From the NCBI GenBank assembly GCA_007571355.1, contig RKRO01000197.1, forward strand, positions 1 through 18,543: 18,543 nucleotides of DNA, in the 5' to 3' direction. This document shows positions 1 through 7,818 of the stretch, one piece after another. Position 1 is the first letter of the stretch. Each line of letters opens with the position of its first letter. The DNA is from Candidatus Poribacteria bacterium (GTDB lineage Bacteria; Poribacteria; WGA-4E; WGA-3G). A model generated the notes under the pieces. That model had not been told where the DNA came from. It searched no databases and was given only the letters and a program-made list of their open reading frames with translations. A program made the position numbers and the translations under genes.

Positions 1-17
1 TTCTTGAGGAGTATTAT

Positions 18-2393
18 ATGAGCCAATCAACATTATTTGTTTTACTAGAATCTCAAAACGAAAGAAAAACAGAGAACCTTGTTCGTAAACACTTTGAGAA
101 ATATGATCCTGAAATCAAGATCGAAGAACAAATGTCAGACTCGCCACGCATCCAGAAGTTATTGAGATCAGCATCAAAAAGTGGGACAGGGATAGGCAAA
201 CCTGATTTTATTATTCAGTTTAACGATAAACCTGATTTTATTGCTGTCATTGAATGTAAACCCGATATACAACGACATGAAAGTTCAACTCGCGATCAAT
301 ATGCAGATTACGCTGTGGACGGTGCTTTGCTTTATGCCTCTTACTTGAGTGTCGATTTTGATGTTCTTGCAATTGGCGCAAGTGGAATGACAAAGGAAAG
401 TTTGAAGGTATCACATTTTCTGCAATTAAAGGGAGATAAAAACGCTGAACTAAAATTTTCAAATGATCTTCTTCCGCCACAGGACTATATTAATGGATAT
501 ATCAATGACAACAGAAAGTATAAAAACGACTATGAGTCTTTACTTGCATTCGCTAAATCTTTGAATAAGCAACTACATGCGAATCGGGTGTCAGAAAGTA
601 ATAGATCGCTTCTAATTAGTGCTATACTAATAGCACTTGAGAGAGAGAGTTTTAAACAATCATACAAAGCCGAAAAAGATTCAGCACAACTGTCTCTACA
701 GATAATAAATACGGTTAAGGCACAACTTCAAGATTCTGGTATCCATCAAGATCGTCTTGATGTTCTTGTTGATAAGTTCAATTTTCTCATCCATGAAACT
801 ATGTTAAAACGAAAAGAGGGGGAATTGAGCAGAATCATTGAGGCAGTAGATACAGAAGTAAATTCATTTCGCCAAAATCACGAATATAGGGACGTTTTAA
901 GTGATCTCTACATTGAGTTTCTTCAATATGCAAATTCGGACAAAGGACTTGGTATTGTTCTTACGCCCCCTCATATTACAAGCTTTTTCGCAAAGCTGGC
1001 ACAAGTCAACAGAAACTCCATTGTTTATGACAATTGTGTTGGGACGGGTGGATTTCTAATTGCAGCTATGAAGGAAATGATTGAGGATGCTGCAGGTGAT
1101 AGTGAAATTGAAAATCGGATTAAACAATCTCATATTTACGGTGTTGAAGTTCAGTCAAACATATATCCTCTTGTTGTCTCAAATATGTATATCAACCAAG
1201 ACGGTAAATCAAATGTCCTTCTTGGTGATTGCTTTTCGCCTGAAATAATTGAGGAAGTCAAGACAAAGAACCCTAATATCGGGCTTCTCAATCCACCGTA
1301 CCAATCAAAGTCGACTGATCCAGAAGAACTTAAGTTTGTAAAAAACAATTTAGACTGTTTACAGGTAGGTGGTGTTTGTGTTGCTATTGTTCCAATGCAA
1401 TCTGCATTGTCTATTCGAGGTAAAATCGGAGAACTTAAACAAAGTATTTTGAAGGATCATACATTAGAGGCTGTTCTATCTATGCCCGACGAATTATTTT
1501 TTAATTCCAAGGTCAGCACTGTTACTTGTATTATGGTTTTCACGGCACACAAGCCACAACCACCTGCAAAGCAGGTTTTTCTTGGATACTACAAGAACGA
1601 TAGATTTAAAAAGAACAAAGTAAAAGGTCGGTTTGACAGCGATAATAAATGGGAGGAAGTTGAAAAAGAGTGGATTAGTTGTTATGTCAACCGCACTGAG
1701 AAACAGGGCTTAAGTGTTAATGTTGAACTTGACTATACTTGTGAGTGGGCGGCTGAAAAATATATGGAAACAGATTATTCTGTCCTAGCTGATAAACAGT
1801 TTAAGCATACTTTGTTGAATTATTCAACATATTTGTTTGGTAATCAACTCAAGTCTTTTGTTTCACAGAAACCAAGTAAAGAGATTACTAGTTCAATTCC
1901 TCTTAACACTGAAGAGTGGGAATTATTTAAAATTCCCGACCTATTCACAATATGCGGAACAAAGACAACACCTATTGAGGACTTAGAATACTCTGGTTCC
2001 GGCGAATACCCTTATGTAACCACACAGTCCACAAATAATGGAGTAAAAGGGTTCTTTGGTATAAAAACGGAGGATGCTGGCGTGCTTACTATGGATAGTG
2101 CTGTTTGTGGTTATTGTAGTTACCAAGCTCTGTCATTTAGTGCCTCTGACCATGTAGAAAAACTAATTCCTCAGTTTGAAATGGATATTTATGTTGCAAT
2201 GTTTTTTGTGACAATATTCAATATGGAGCAATACAGATATAATTATGGTAGAAAATGTAGTCAAACAAAACTCAAAGAAGCAGAAATACGCCTACCTGTT
2301 GGTTCTACCGGTGAACCGGATTATAATTTTATGAGAGAATATATTTCACATTTGGCGTATTCCTCAAATCTTGAACCTGATAAGGACAATTAA
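18..2393 (+). CDS. Single-chain restriction-modification enzyme (nuclease + N6-adenine methylase + specificity domain), Type IIG-like
   Basis: This 791-residue protein appears to cut and methylate DNA within one chain. Residues about 20-130 look like an HsdR-N-type PD-(D/E)XK nuclease: KPDFII with Asp63, then VIECK with Glu79 and Lys81. An alpha-helical linker spans about 160-310. The methylase core has a TPPHI segment at 316-320, the SAM-binding motif I NCVGTGGFL at 339-347 and the catalytic motif IV NPPY at 425-428. Residues about 634-762 form one HsdS-like target-recognition domain ending in the typical SQTKLKEAEIRLP (748-760). No helicase or translocase motor is present, so the architecture fits Type IIG or BcgI-like enzymes rather than Type I. 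The start is supported by GAGGAG at 6-11. The gene is clearly A+T-richer than everything downstream, suggesting horizontal transfer. No separate methylase or S gene follows, but one could lie upstream of the window. Family assignment is firm; the exact type is inferred. Confidence 0.85.
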   Translation: MSQSTLFVLLESQNERKTENLVRKHFEKYDPEIKIEEQMSDSPRIQKLLRSASKSGTGIGKPDFIIQFNDKPDFIAVIECKPDIQRHESSTRDQYADYAVDGALLYASYLSVDFDVLAIGASGMTKESLKVSHFLQLKGDKNAELKFSNDLLPPQDYINGYINDNRKYKNDYESLLAFAKSLNKQLHANRVSESNRSLLISAILIALERESFKQSYKAEKDSAQLSLQIINTVKAQLQDSGIHQDRLDVLVDKFNFLIHETMLKRKEGELSRIIEAVDTEVNSFRQNHEYRDVLSDLYIEFLQYANSDKGLGIVLTPPHITSFFAKLAQVNRNSIVYDNCVGTGGFLIAAMKEMIEDAAGDSEIENRIKQSHIYGVEVQSNIYPLVVSNMYINQDGKSNVLLGDCFSPEIIEEVKTKNPNIGLLNPPYQSKSTDPEELKFVKNNLDCLQVGGVCVAIVPMQSALSIRGKIGELKQSILKDHTLEAVLSMPDELFFNSKVSTVTCIMVFTAHKPQPPAKQVFLGYYKNDRFKKNKVKGRFDSDNKWEEVEKEWISCYVNRTEKQGLSVNVELDYTCEWAAEKYMETDYSVLADKQFKHTLLNYSTYLFGNQLKSFVSQKPSKEITSSIPLNTEEWELFKIPDLFTICGTKTTPIEDLEYSGSGEYPYVTTQSTNNGVKGFFGIKTEDAGVLTMDSAVCGYCSYQALSFSASDHVEKLIPQFEMDIYVAMFFVTIFNMEQYRYNYGRKCSQTKLKEAEIRLPVGSTGEPDYNFMREYISHLAYSSNLEPDKDN

Positions 2394-2404
2394 ACGGTGA
2401 TAAA

Positions 2405-2440
2405 AGTTTGCCTGTCAGCCATATACTGACAGGCAAAACT
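2405..2440. terminator. Strong stem-loop between convergent genes
   Basis: An inverted repeat has arms at 2405-2418 and 2426-2440 and a 7-nt loop. The arms are perfectly complementary apart from one extra A on the right. It lies between the plus-strand restriction-modification gene (stop at 2393) and the minus-strand gene ending at 2487. On the minus strand the stem is followed by CTTTTA, a weak U-tract; on the plus strand no U-tract follows. It probably acts as a terminator, best for the minus strand. Confidence 0.7.
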
Positions 2441-2486
2441 GAAGCCAAGAATTATTAAGAGTTCCTACTTCCTTGTCCAACGGGCC

Positions 2487-4487
2487 TTATTGAACCGTAA
2501 TCAATATCGGTTCAACACCTTGTGTCTCTTCGACGTGCTGCTTGAGGGCTGTCGCCTCCGAGCGTTGCGCAAACTCCCCGATCGTTACGCGATGCCTCGT
2601 TCTTCCTTCAATAACAGCCGTGTAGATATGCACTTTTTCATCAGGATACATCCATGTCAAATTCTCAGCCATCATTTCAGCGTTGCGGGGTTCGACAAAA
2701 GAACCGACCATCAACGTCAATCTTGCCGACGATGTAACCGACGCGGTTGGCGTAGCAGGTGCTGCTACAAATTGAGATGCTGTCCCAAGTGTTAGCTGCG
2801 CCTCCTGTGTACTCTGGTTGCCAGCGATGTCCTGAACGTGCAATTTGGCGGTATAAGTACCAACAGGCTGCGACTGAAGTTTTGTTAAAGCGATCTCCGC
2901 TGGGGGTGCCCCCTCTCCCTCTACCTGTTCGACAAGTGTGTTCTCAGTATCGAAAATCTCAAGTTTCCAGTGGATAAGTGGATTGGTATCCTGCGCTTTG
3001 ACACCGACAGTTGTCGGCGTTTTACCGAAGAGTTCTAACGTCGTCGGCATTAAGTCTACTGTGATTTTCTGGCTATCCTTTAAATGGGGGTTGCCTTGCG
3101 CGTCAAGAACATGGAGTTGCACCTCGTAGTTACCGTCGGGAACAAGGCTACCAGCGTTCGTCAGTCCGTTCCAGATGATACCTTCTGTAGGGATACCGGC
3201 CCCGGATTTTTCCCAAACACTTTCGGTATATTCATCGCGGATATTCAACTGCCACTTTAGGGTGTCGCCTGCTACGGTTTGCCCTCCCCCGGTTTCTGTG
3301 AGTTGCAAGCGGAGAGTCGTTTCGTCAGCAACCCCGTCGTTATTCGGTGAGATCACTTGGTCTGAAAGCTGCAACGCCAATGCGGTTGTTTCAGGGGTGA
3401 CATGAGGCGTGAGGGTTGCAGGCATTAAAATCGGTGCGGGTTCTTCTTGCACTTCTTCGGCTTTCGGTGCTTTGGGAGGTGCGTTTGCGAATACGGGTTG
3501 CGTGTCCGCGCGTCCCCAACGTAAGGTCGCTGATATCCAGTGGATGCCGTCCTCAAGTTCGCTACCGCTGACGTAAGCATAATCGAGTTGTCCTGTGGAG
3601 TTTCGGAAGCTGACCCCTCGTGCTAATTCGCCGTCCAAGAATTGTTCGGAATTTGTTAGGGTGGTATAACCGAGGCGTAGTCCGAGGTGTCCATTGATGA
3701 GCCAGTGTTCTGCGCCGATATGGAGTCGAAGACGATCTGTCCAATCTATGCTGTTCTCGCCGCGGACAGCAAAATCGGCGGAAAAGAGGGTGTTGCTTCG
3801 GAATTCATAAGTTGTCCCGAAACGCGCTGCCAAGGGTGCACTCTCAAGTAGGACCCCGTTTTCCCGGATACCGTTGCTGAGTTCAGAAAAGTTAACACCG
3901 ACCTTCACAGTATCCCCCCATCTTTGCAATGGGTAGGCAAACTGCATCCCCAAATCTACGCTCCATAAGAAGTTCGTTCTGATGGGGGTATTGTTTTGAT
4001 AATAACGTAAATTTGCCCCTGCTGACGCGTTTTGCCCGAACGCAAGTCCATATCCCAAAAGCACGATCTGTGTAGATTCAGTTGTATTGTTCCCCCAACC
4101 GTCGAGCCATGTTGCGAAAGATACGTTGCCTAAATCTCTGTCTGTTATACCGAAGGATTTCGGGTTTGCGGCGACAGAGAAGGCTTGTTCGCTGCTCGAT
4201 GTACTACCGGGAAACGGCATCCCTCCCATGCTGACCTCTACGCCATCCATAAAGCCTAATGAAGATGGATTCCAGAGAAAACCGTTACTCGCTGAGGGAC
4301 CTGCTGTGAATGCACTCCCCATACCGACTGCGCGCGCACTTGCACCAACAAAAATATCACGATGAGCTATACTGGAAGCATCTACCGGAACGGATACAGC
4401 TGCCAACATAATCATAATTAAACCGATCGTTTGTGTGATTCGCAGCAATGCTCGTTGCCTGTTAACCCTAAGAAAATTGAATTGCAT
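2487..4487 (-). CDS. PorV/PorQ-like outer-membrane barrel protein with FlgD-type Ig domains and C-terminal SPOR domain
   Basis: The 666-residue product starts with a signal peptide (basic N-region, hydrophobic core about 20-34, likely cleavage near VDA-SS at 36-39). Residues about 40-325 match the PorV/PorQ (UPF0164) barrel family: GASARAVGMGSAFTA at 48-62, WNPSSLGFM at 72-80 and repeated amphipathic strands ending in WISATLRWG (317-325). A Pro/Ala/Glu-rich linker (about 331-365) leads to a FlgD-like Ig module with SPNNDGVADET (380-390) and WNGLTNAGSLVPDGNYEV (439-456). A second Ig-like module covers about 478-568, with PVGTYTAKLHVQDIAGN at 541-557. After a Thr/Ala linker, residues about 588-666 form a SPOR domain (LMVGSFVEPRNAEMMAENL, then HRVTIGEFAQRSEA). 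SPOR domains bind glycan strands of peptidoglycan lacking stem peptides, so the tail probably lies in the periplasm. GGGG lies 8 nt before the ATG. The gene follows the beta-propeller gene by 205 bp on the same strand with no clear terminator between. Confidence 0.85.
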   Translation of the reverse strand: MQFNFLRVNRQRALLRITQTIGLIMIMLAAVSVPVDASSIAHRDIFVGASARAVGMGSAFTAGPSASNGFLWNPSSLGFMDGVEVSMGGMPFPGSTSSSEQAFSVAANPKSFGITDRDLGNVSFATWLDGWGNNTTESTQIVLLGYGLAFGQNASAGANLRYYQNNTPIRTNFLWSVDLGMQFAYPLQRWGDTVKVGVNFSELSNGIRENGVLLESAPLAARFGTTYEFRSNTLFSADFAVRGENSIDWTDRLRLHIGAEHWLINGHLGLRLGYTTLTNSEQFLDGELARGVSFRNSTGQLDYAYVSGSELEDGIHWISATLRWGRADTQPVFANAPPKAPKAEEVQEEPAPILMPATLTPHVTPETTALALQLSDQVISPNNDGVADETTLRLQLTETGGGQTVAGDTLKWQLNIRDEYTESVWEKSGAGIPTEGIIWNGLTNAGSLVPDGNYEVQLHVLDAQGNPHLKDSQKITVDLMPTTLELFGKTPTTVGVKAQDTNPLIHWKLEIFDTENTLVEQVEGEGAPPAEIALTKLQSQPVGTYTAKLHVQDIAGNQSTQEAQLTLGTASQFVAAPATPTASVTSSARLTLMVGSFVEPRNAEMMAENLTWMYPDEKVHIYTAVIEGRTRHRVTIGEFAQRSEATALKQHVEETQGVEPILITVQ

Positions 4488-4518
4488 CGGATATACCCCG
4501 CTACTGTTCTCAAGTTGA

Positions 4519-4548
4519 ATAATAGTCCATTTCCACTATCAAGTTAAA
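4519..4548 (-). promoter_or_regulatory. Possible sigma70-like promoter for the PorV-like gene
   Basis: On the minus strand TTTAAC (4548-4543) and TATTAT (4524-4519) are separated by 18 bp, about 30 bp upstream of the ATG at 4487. The -10 is good and the -35 only fair. The rest of the 205-bp gap holds nothing else I can name. Confidence 0.3.
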
Positions 4549-4692
4549 CGTTTTCAGTGCTTATGATATATTTATCTACAAGGTTAACGATGAATGTGTG
4601 GAAATGGATACAGACAAGGCATCTGAATTTTTATGGGTAAGGCAATTGGATAGGGGTGGGCAAGTAGAACTTCACAGGATTACGGGCATACG

Positions 4693-6465
4693 CTATTCTT
4701 CTGGCTCGGTGGCGTATCTGAGAACCCCCTCTGCGTCCGTGAATCGTAGATACAGACTCCAATACCAACCGTTCTGACCAGTTTTGCATAACACTATGTT
4801 CCATCCGGCTTGCAGCTGGCAGGGAACCGCAGCGCTATCTGGGCCTACACTGCGAAAACCGTCTTTCCGGTGAATCTCGGTGCCGTTCAACCAGACCGCA
4901 ACTGCCTCATCACTCCCTAAGAGCAAAACGGTATCCGTCACTTTTGGTGCGTAGACGTAACTGAGCGCATAGCCGACGACGTTCGTATCGAGACCGATGT
5001 TTTTGCGCAAATCTAACATACCATCTGTTTCAGCAGTCGCTTCACGCCAATGGATAAACTTTCCTTCAACCCCTTCATAGGTAACGTTCAGATCAAGATC
5101 TGTTTCAGGTGGGTAAGGTGTATCAACTGTCCTGAGATTTTTTCTCGGAAAGGGGCCCAAGACTTTATACCTTTGTACAAACGGCGAAGCATGTAGCAGT
5201 TGGAAGGAATCAATGCCGATCTTATAACCTATTGCCTCTGATGCTTTTCCAACACTTTTCAGTGTGATACGGTTCTCGCCGCCGTTAAGTTGTGCTGTCC
5301 CTAAATTTACGAGTGTCCCGGCTATCGCCTCCGTGGAATAGCAGTCATAAGGACTCCCGACTACGGTGCCGTTGGCAGAGAGTTCAACGCGCCCGTATTC
5401 TTGCCCGTGTGTTAAAATAGCCCGGATTTCATAGATGTTTCTGTAAGGTACATCTATCGGTATCGTTAAGGTGGCTTGCTCACCAGCGTTCTGTGGTGCG
5501 AATACGACTTGGCTTCCCCCCATATCAAAGCCTGCTGTGAGATAGGTCTCCACTTGAGCCGTTGCATCCACTACTTTAATCGTTGGAAAACGTGTAACTA
5601 CGGATTGCGTCTCCTTTGGGGGTAAGGGCCACGCTTTCTCATACCAGAATTGTGGGAGATAATAGATATCGCGTGCCTCGTTTGTCAAGACGAGGTCGTA
5701 GCCATCAAAGCAGACGGCTTCTCCATCAAAATTATGTCGTAAGGCCCAGGGGGTACCTTGAATCATTTTCGCTAAGTTCTTCGATGCGTCGTGATATACC
5801 CAGAGGGCATCGTAGGTGCAAACAACAAGGCGTGTCCCATCTTTGGCCACGCCGGCACCCGTTATGAACTTGGCACCAGCGAACTCGCCAACCTTTTCCA
5901 AAACCTGTTTTGTATCGGTTTGCAGGGTTGGGAACCGGTAAAGCACTGCGCGGTCTCTTTCTTTGGAGACGATATAAGGCATATCATGCGCAATAAAAAG
6001 TCCTTCTGCATCCACATTTTCGTTCGGGTACCGATACGGATAACTCGCGAGGACGGTTGCCTCTGTTTCGGTGAAAGGATTCGGTTCTGCGACGACAACG
6101 ACTTTCAGATCCATCCGCAGTCTACTGTTATTACCGATTTCACCGATCCAGAGCTGATTTTTATCGTCAATACCGAGTGCTTCCCAGTCGAAGTTTCGGC
6201 AACCTTTTACTGCTATTTCTCGGATGAGTTCGCCGGTGCGTTTTGTGGCGTAAAGTGTGGCGGGGTTGCCAGAGTCGTTGAGCGTCCAATAGACACCTTC
6301 AAACTGCCGGCTTGCGACGATGCCAGAACTCTCTCGGATGTCGGGATGTGTATATTTCCCTACAGGCTGCCACGGGGGTGTGTCGATAACGTCTGGCGGG
6401 ACTGCCGTAGCGGTGTAAATTCCGATACTGATTGCGAAAACAAGTAGACGTGAGAGTTGTTTCAT
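4693..6465 (-). CDS. Exported beta-propeller protein with C-terminal carbohydrate-binding-like domains
   Basis: The product is probably 590 residues, starting at ATG 6465. GGAGGA lies 7 nt upstream of that ATG, and the next ATG upstream (6480) overlaps this ribosome-binding site and sits at the predicted transcription start. MKQLSRLLVFAISIGIYTA is a clear signal peptide. Residues about 35-290 show a propeller-family signature: ESSGIVASRQ (45-54), VYWTLNDSGNP (58-68), FDWEALGID (92-100), IGEIGNNSRLR (107-117) and VDAEGL (151-156). These occur in exported proteins of the esterase-like or SMP-30-like propeller type. Residues about 300-425 look like an Ig/CBM-like beta-sandwich (NGGENRITLKSVG at 394-406). 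Residues about 432-590 resemble the PA14-like accessory domains of glycan-acting enzymes (LLLGSDEAVAVWLNGTEIHR at 514-533). I see no catalytic signature, so the substrate is unknown; an extracytoplasmic role is likely. Confidence 0.75.
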   Translation of the reverse strand: MKQLSRLLVFAISIGIYTATAVPPDVIDTPPWQPVGKYTHPDIRESSGIVASRQFEGVYWTLNDSGNPATLYATKRTGELIREIAVKGCRNFDWEALGIDDKNQLWIGEIGNNSRLRMDLKVVVVAEPNPFTETEATVLASYPYRYPNENVDAEGLFIAHDMPYIVSKERDRAVLYRFPTLQTDTKQVLEKVGEFAGAKFITGAGVAKDGTRLVVCTYDALWVYHDASKNLAKMIQGTPWALRHNFDGEAVCFDGYDLVLTNEARDIYYLPQFWYEKAWPLPPKETQSVVTRFPTIKVVDATAQVETYLTAGFDMGGSQVVFAPQNAGEQATLTIPIDVPYRNIYEIRAILTHGQEYGRVELSANGTVVGSPYDCYSTEAIAGTLVNLGTAQLNGGENRITLKSVGKASEAIGYKIGIDSFQLLHASPFVQRYKVLGPFPRKNLRTVDTPYPPETDLDLNVTYEGVEGKFIHWREATAETDGMLDLRKNIGLDTNVVGYALSYVYAPKVTDTVLLLGSDEAVAVWLNGTEIHRKDGFRSVGPDSAAVPCQLQAGWNIVLCKTGQNGWYWSLYLRFTDAEGVLRYATEPEE

Positions 6466-6486
6466 CAAAATATCCTCCATAGTGTA

Positions 6487-6516
6487 ATTTTACCGTTTTT
6501 TTTAGGTATGTGTCAA
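6487..6516 (-). promoter_or_regulatory. Sigma70-type promoter for the beta-propeller gene
   Basis: On the minus strand a perfect TTGACA (6516-6511) is followed after 18 bp, which include an A8 run, by TAAAAT (6492-6487). Transcription would start near 6480, leaving a leader of about 15 nt that carries the GGAGGA of the ATG at 6465. This independently supports that start. Confidence 0.7.
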
Positions 6517-6553
6517 TACGTTTTGATTAATAGTCGTCAGATAGGAAAACTGC

Positions 6554-6582
6554 TTGACAAACGAAGGCTACCGGGTTATAGT
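6554..6582 (+). promoter_or_regulatory. Sigma70-type promoter for the TPR gene, with -10 inside a dispersed repeat
   Basis: Perfect TTGACA (6554-6559), a 17-bp spacer and TATAGT (6577-6582) point toward the TPR gene. The -10 hexamer is part of the TTATAGTAAAGCC head of the repeat that starts at 6576. The leader to the ATG at 6740 would be about 150 nt and contains the rest of that repeat. Confidence 0.65.
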
Positions 6583-6660
6583 AAAGCCCATAAGGACTGA
6601 AGCACATCACGTCGAAGCGATGCTCCTCTGATTCCCCCGTGATAGGGGGAGGAGGGGGTT
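6576..6660 (+). repeat. Dispersed intergenic repeat, copy A
   Basis: The head TTATAGTAAAGCC (6576-6588) is followed by a conserved block CGAAGCGATG..CCTCTGATTCCCCC (6613-6638) and a hairpin TCCCCC-gtgata-GGGGGA (6633-6650). The same head, block and G/C hairpin occur at 16926 and 17078, with other loop sequences. Confidence 0.7.
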
Positions 6661-6739
6661 GTCTTCGGACACGTGTGTATTTATTTTCGGATGTTACGAT
6701 AAAATGGTGATCAACGTTTATCAAGGAAGCATATCCTCT

Positions 6740-7687
6740 ATGTCAAATCCAATCACGCAAGCGCGAGCGTTAGAAGCCGAAGACAGGCTTGCCGAAGCCG
6801 TTCAAGCCTACGATGACATCCTCAACACAACTGACGCAGCATCAACCCAGGCACTTGCCTATTTTCGACTCGGTGCTATCTATCGCGGATGGCGGGAACT
6901 CTTTACTGCACAACGGTTTTTTGCACAGGCACATCAACTCGATCCAAGCAATACAGACATCCGAGATGCGGTCGCCGAACTCAATCTCTATTTTTCAGAG
7001 AATCGGGAGTCGGTTGCTGATGAAATGTCGCGCAAAAACAGCGACCAGATCGTATCCCTTTTCCGCATCGCTACGGGGATAAAACTCCTGACGATGGATA
7101 AACCTGTACAAGCCTATCCATTGCTGAGAAGTCGGACCAAGATTTTTCCGAATGCTGCTATGGCAAAGCATCTGCTTACTGATATTCAGATCACAGAAGA
7201 CGAGAGAAATTCAGCGATTAATTTCCTATTGGAAAGGGATTGGCTTGCCAACACCGGCGCGTCGCTCTACACAATAACGGAAAAAGGGCTGTATAACTTT
7301 TATATTGAACTGGCGCAGTTGCACGCCGCCAACGCTGCTTGGACAAAAGCGGTGATGTGTTATGAGCAGGCATCGTGGCTGGACCCAGCGCAAAAGGTTC
7401 CGCGCTACTGGCTTGTTATCTGTCATACCGAAACGGCGGCTTGGGACACTGCCATTGAGATTGCTGCAGACCTTCCTACTGAAGTGTCTGAGGGGGTAGA
7501 TGCCGTTGCCTATCATACCGCTGTTGCACAAAGTTATCACCGTATTTATGAAACCACTGAAGACGATGATGCCAAACAGCGCGTGATTGCAGCGTGTGAA
7601 ACGGTATTACGTTTGGACAAAAAAGCGAAGGCGATTTCAAAGCTGCTTGCCTTGTATCAACCGAAAAAGGCGTGGTGGCGTAAGTAA
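6740..7687 (+). CDS. TPR-repeat protein
   Basis: I place the start at ATG 6740 (MSNPITQARALEAED), giving 315 residues. AAGGAAG at 6723-6729 precedes it with a slightly long gap of 10 nt. In-frame ATGs upstream add a Cys/Phe-rich stretch that does not look like protein of this family. Helical TPR-like repeats are visible at about 5-35, 37-70 (ALAYFRLGAIYRGWRELFTA, then HQLDPSN), 187-217 (FYIELAQLHAANAAWTKAV, then SWLDP), 222-245 and 258-292. There is no signal peptide, membrane segment or catalytic domain, so the protein is probably a cytoplasmic scaffold binding an unknown partner. It has its own promoter and stands apart from the aminotransferase gene downstream, which also has one. The TPR class is clear; the role is not. 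Confidence 0.75.
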   Translation: MSNPITQARALEAEDRLAEAVQAYDDILNTTDAASTQALAYFRLGAIYRGWRELFTAQRFFAQAHQLDPSNTDIRDAVAELNLYFSENRESVADEMSRKNSDQIVSLFRIATGIKLLTMDKPVQAYPLLRSRTKIFPNAAMAKHLLTDIQITEDERNSAINFLLERDWLANTGASLYTITEKGLYNFYIELAQLHAANAAWTKAVMCYEQASWLDPAQKVPRYWLVICHTETAAWDTAIEIAADLPTEVSEGVDAVAYHTAVAQSYHRIYETTEDDDAKQRVIAACETVLRLDKKAKAISKLLALYQPKKAWWRK

Positions 7688-7706
7688 TTGGAATAGAGAA
7701 ATGCCG

Positions 7707-7735
7707 TTGACAAAAATGGACAGGTCTGATAAAGT
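7707..7735 (+). promoter_or_regulatory. Sigma70-type promoter for the aminotransferase gene
   Basis: Perfect TTGACA (7707-7712), exactly 17 bp, then TAAAGT (7730-7735). It lies 20 bp after the TPR stop and about 85 bp before the aminotransferase ATG. Two palindromes follow in the leader. Confidence 0.65.
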
Positions 7736-7737
7736 AT

Positions 7738-7754
7738 AGGCATATTTTATGCCT
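7738..7754. repeat. 7-bp inverted repeat at the transcription start region
   Basis: AGGCATA-ttt-TATGCCT is a perfect inverted repeat starting 3 bp after the -10 box. It could be an operator or an early-transcript hairpin. It could also be the outer part of the repeat that follows. Confidence 0.45.
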
Positions 7755-7755
7755 T

Positions 7756-7783
7756 TGTAGGAGCGGTTTGGAACCGCGATCCC
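7756..7783. repeat. REP-like palindromic element
   Basis: TGTAGGAGCGGTTTGGAACC plus GCGATCCC contains the perfect hairpin GCGGTT-tgg-AACCGC (7763-7777). Its form is that of the REP elements of Pseudomonas and Xanthomonas relatives (GTAGGAGCGG...CCGCGAT). It sits in the leader of the aminotransferase gene. Confidence 0.5.
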
Positions 7784-7818
7784 TTCAAACTATGTCCTAA
7801 CATTTCTGGAGGAAAAAG

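Noticed and set aside
2490..4365. Several plus-strand open frames opposite the PorV-like gene
   Set aside because: They are antisense shadows of a long gene with clear domain structure; none has a ribosome-binding site or coherent protein features.
6466..6480. Upstream ATG (6480) as start of the beta-propeller gene
   Set aside because: It overlaps the GGAGGA ribosome-binding site and coincides with the predicted transcription start; the ATG at 6465 has ideal spacing and begins the signal peptide.
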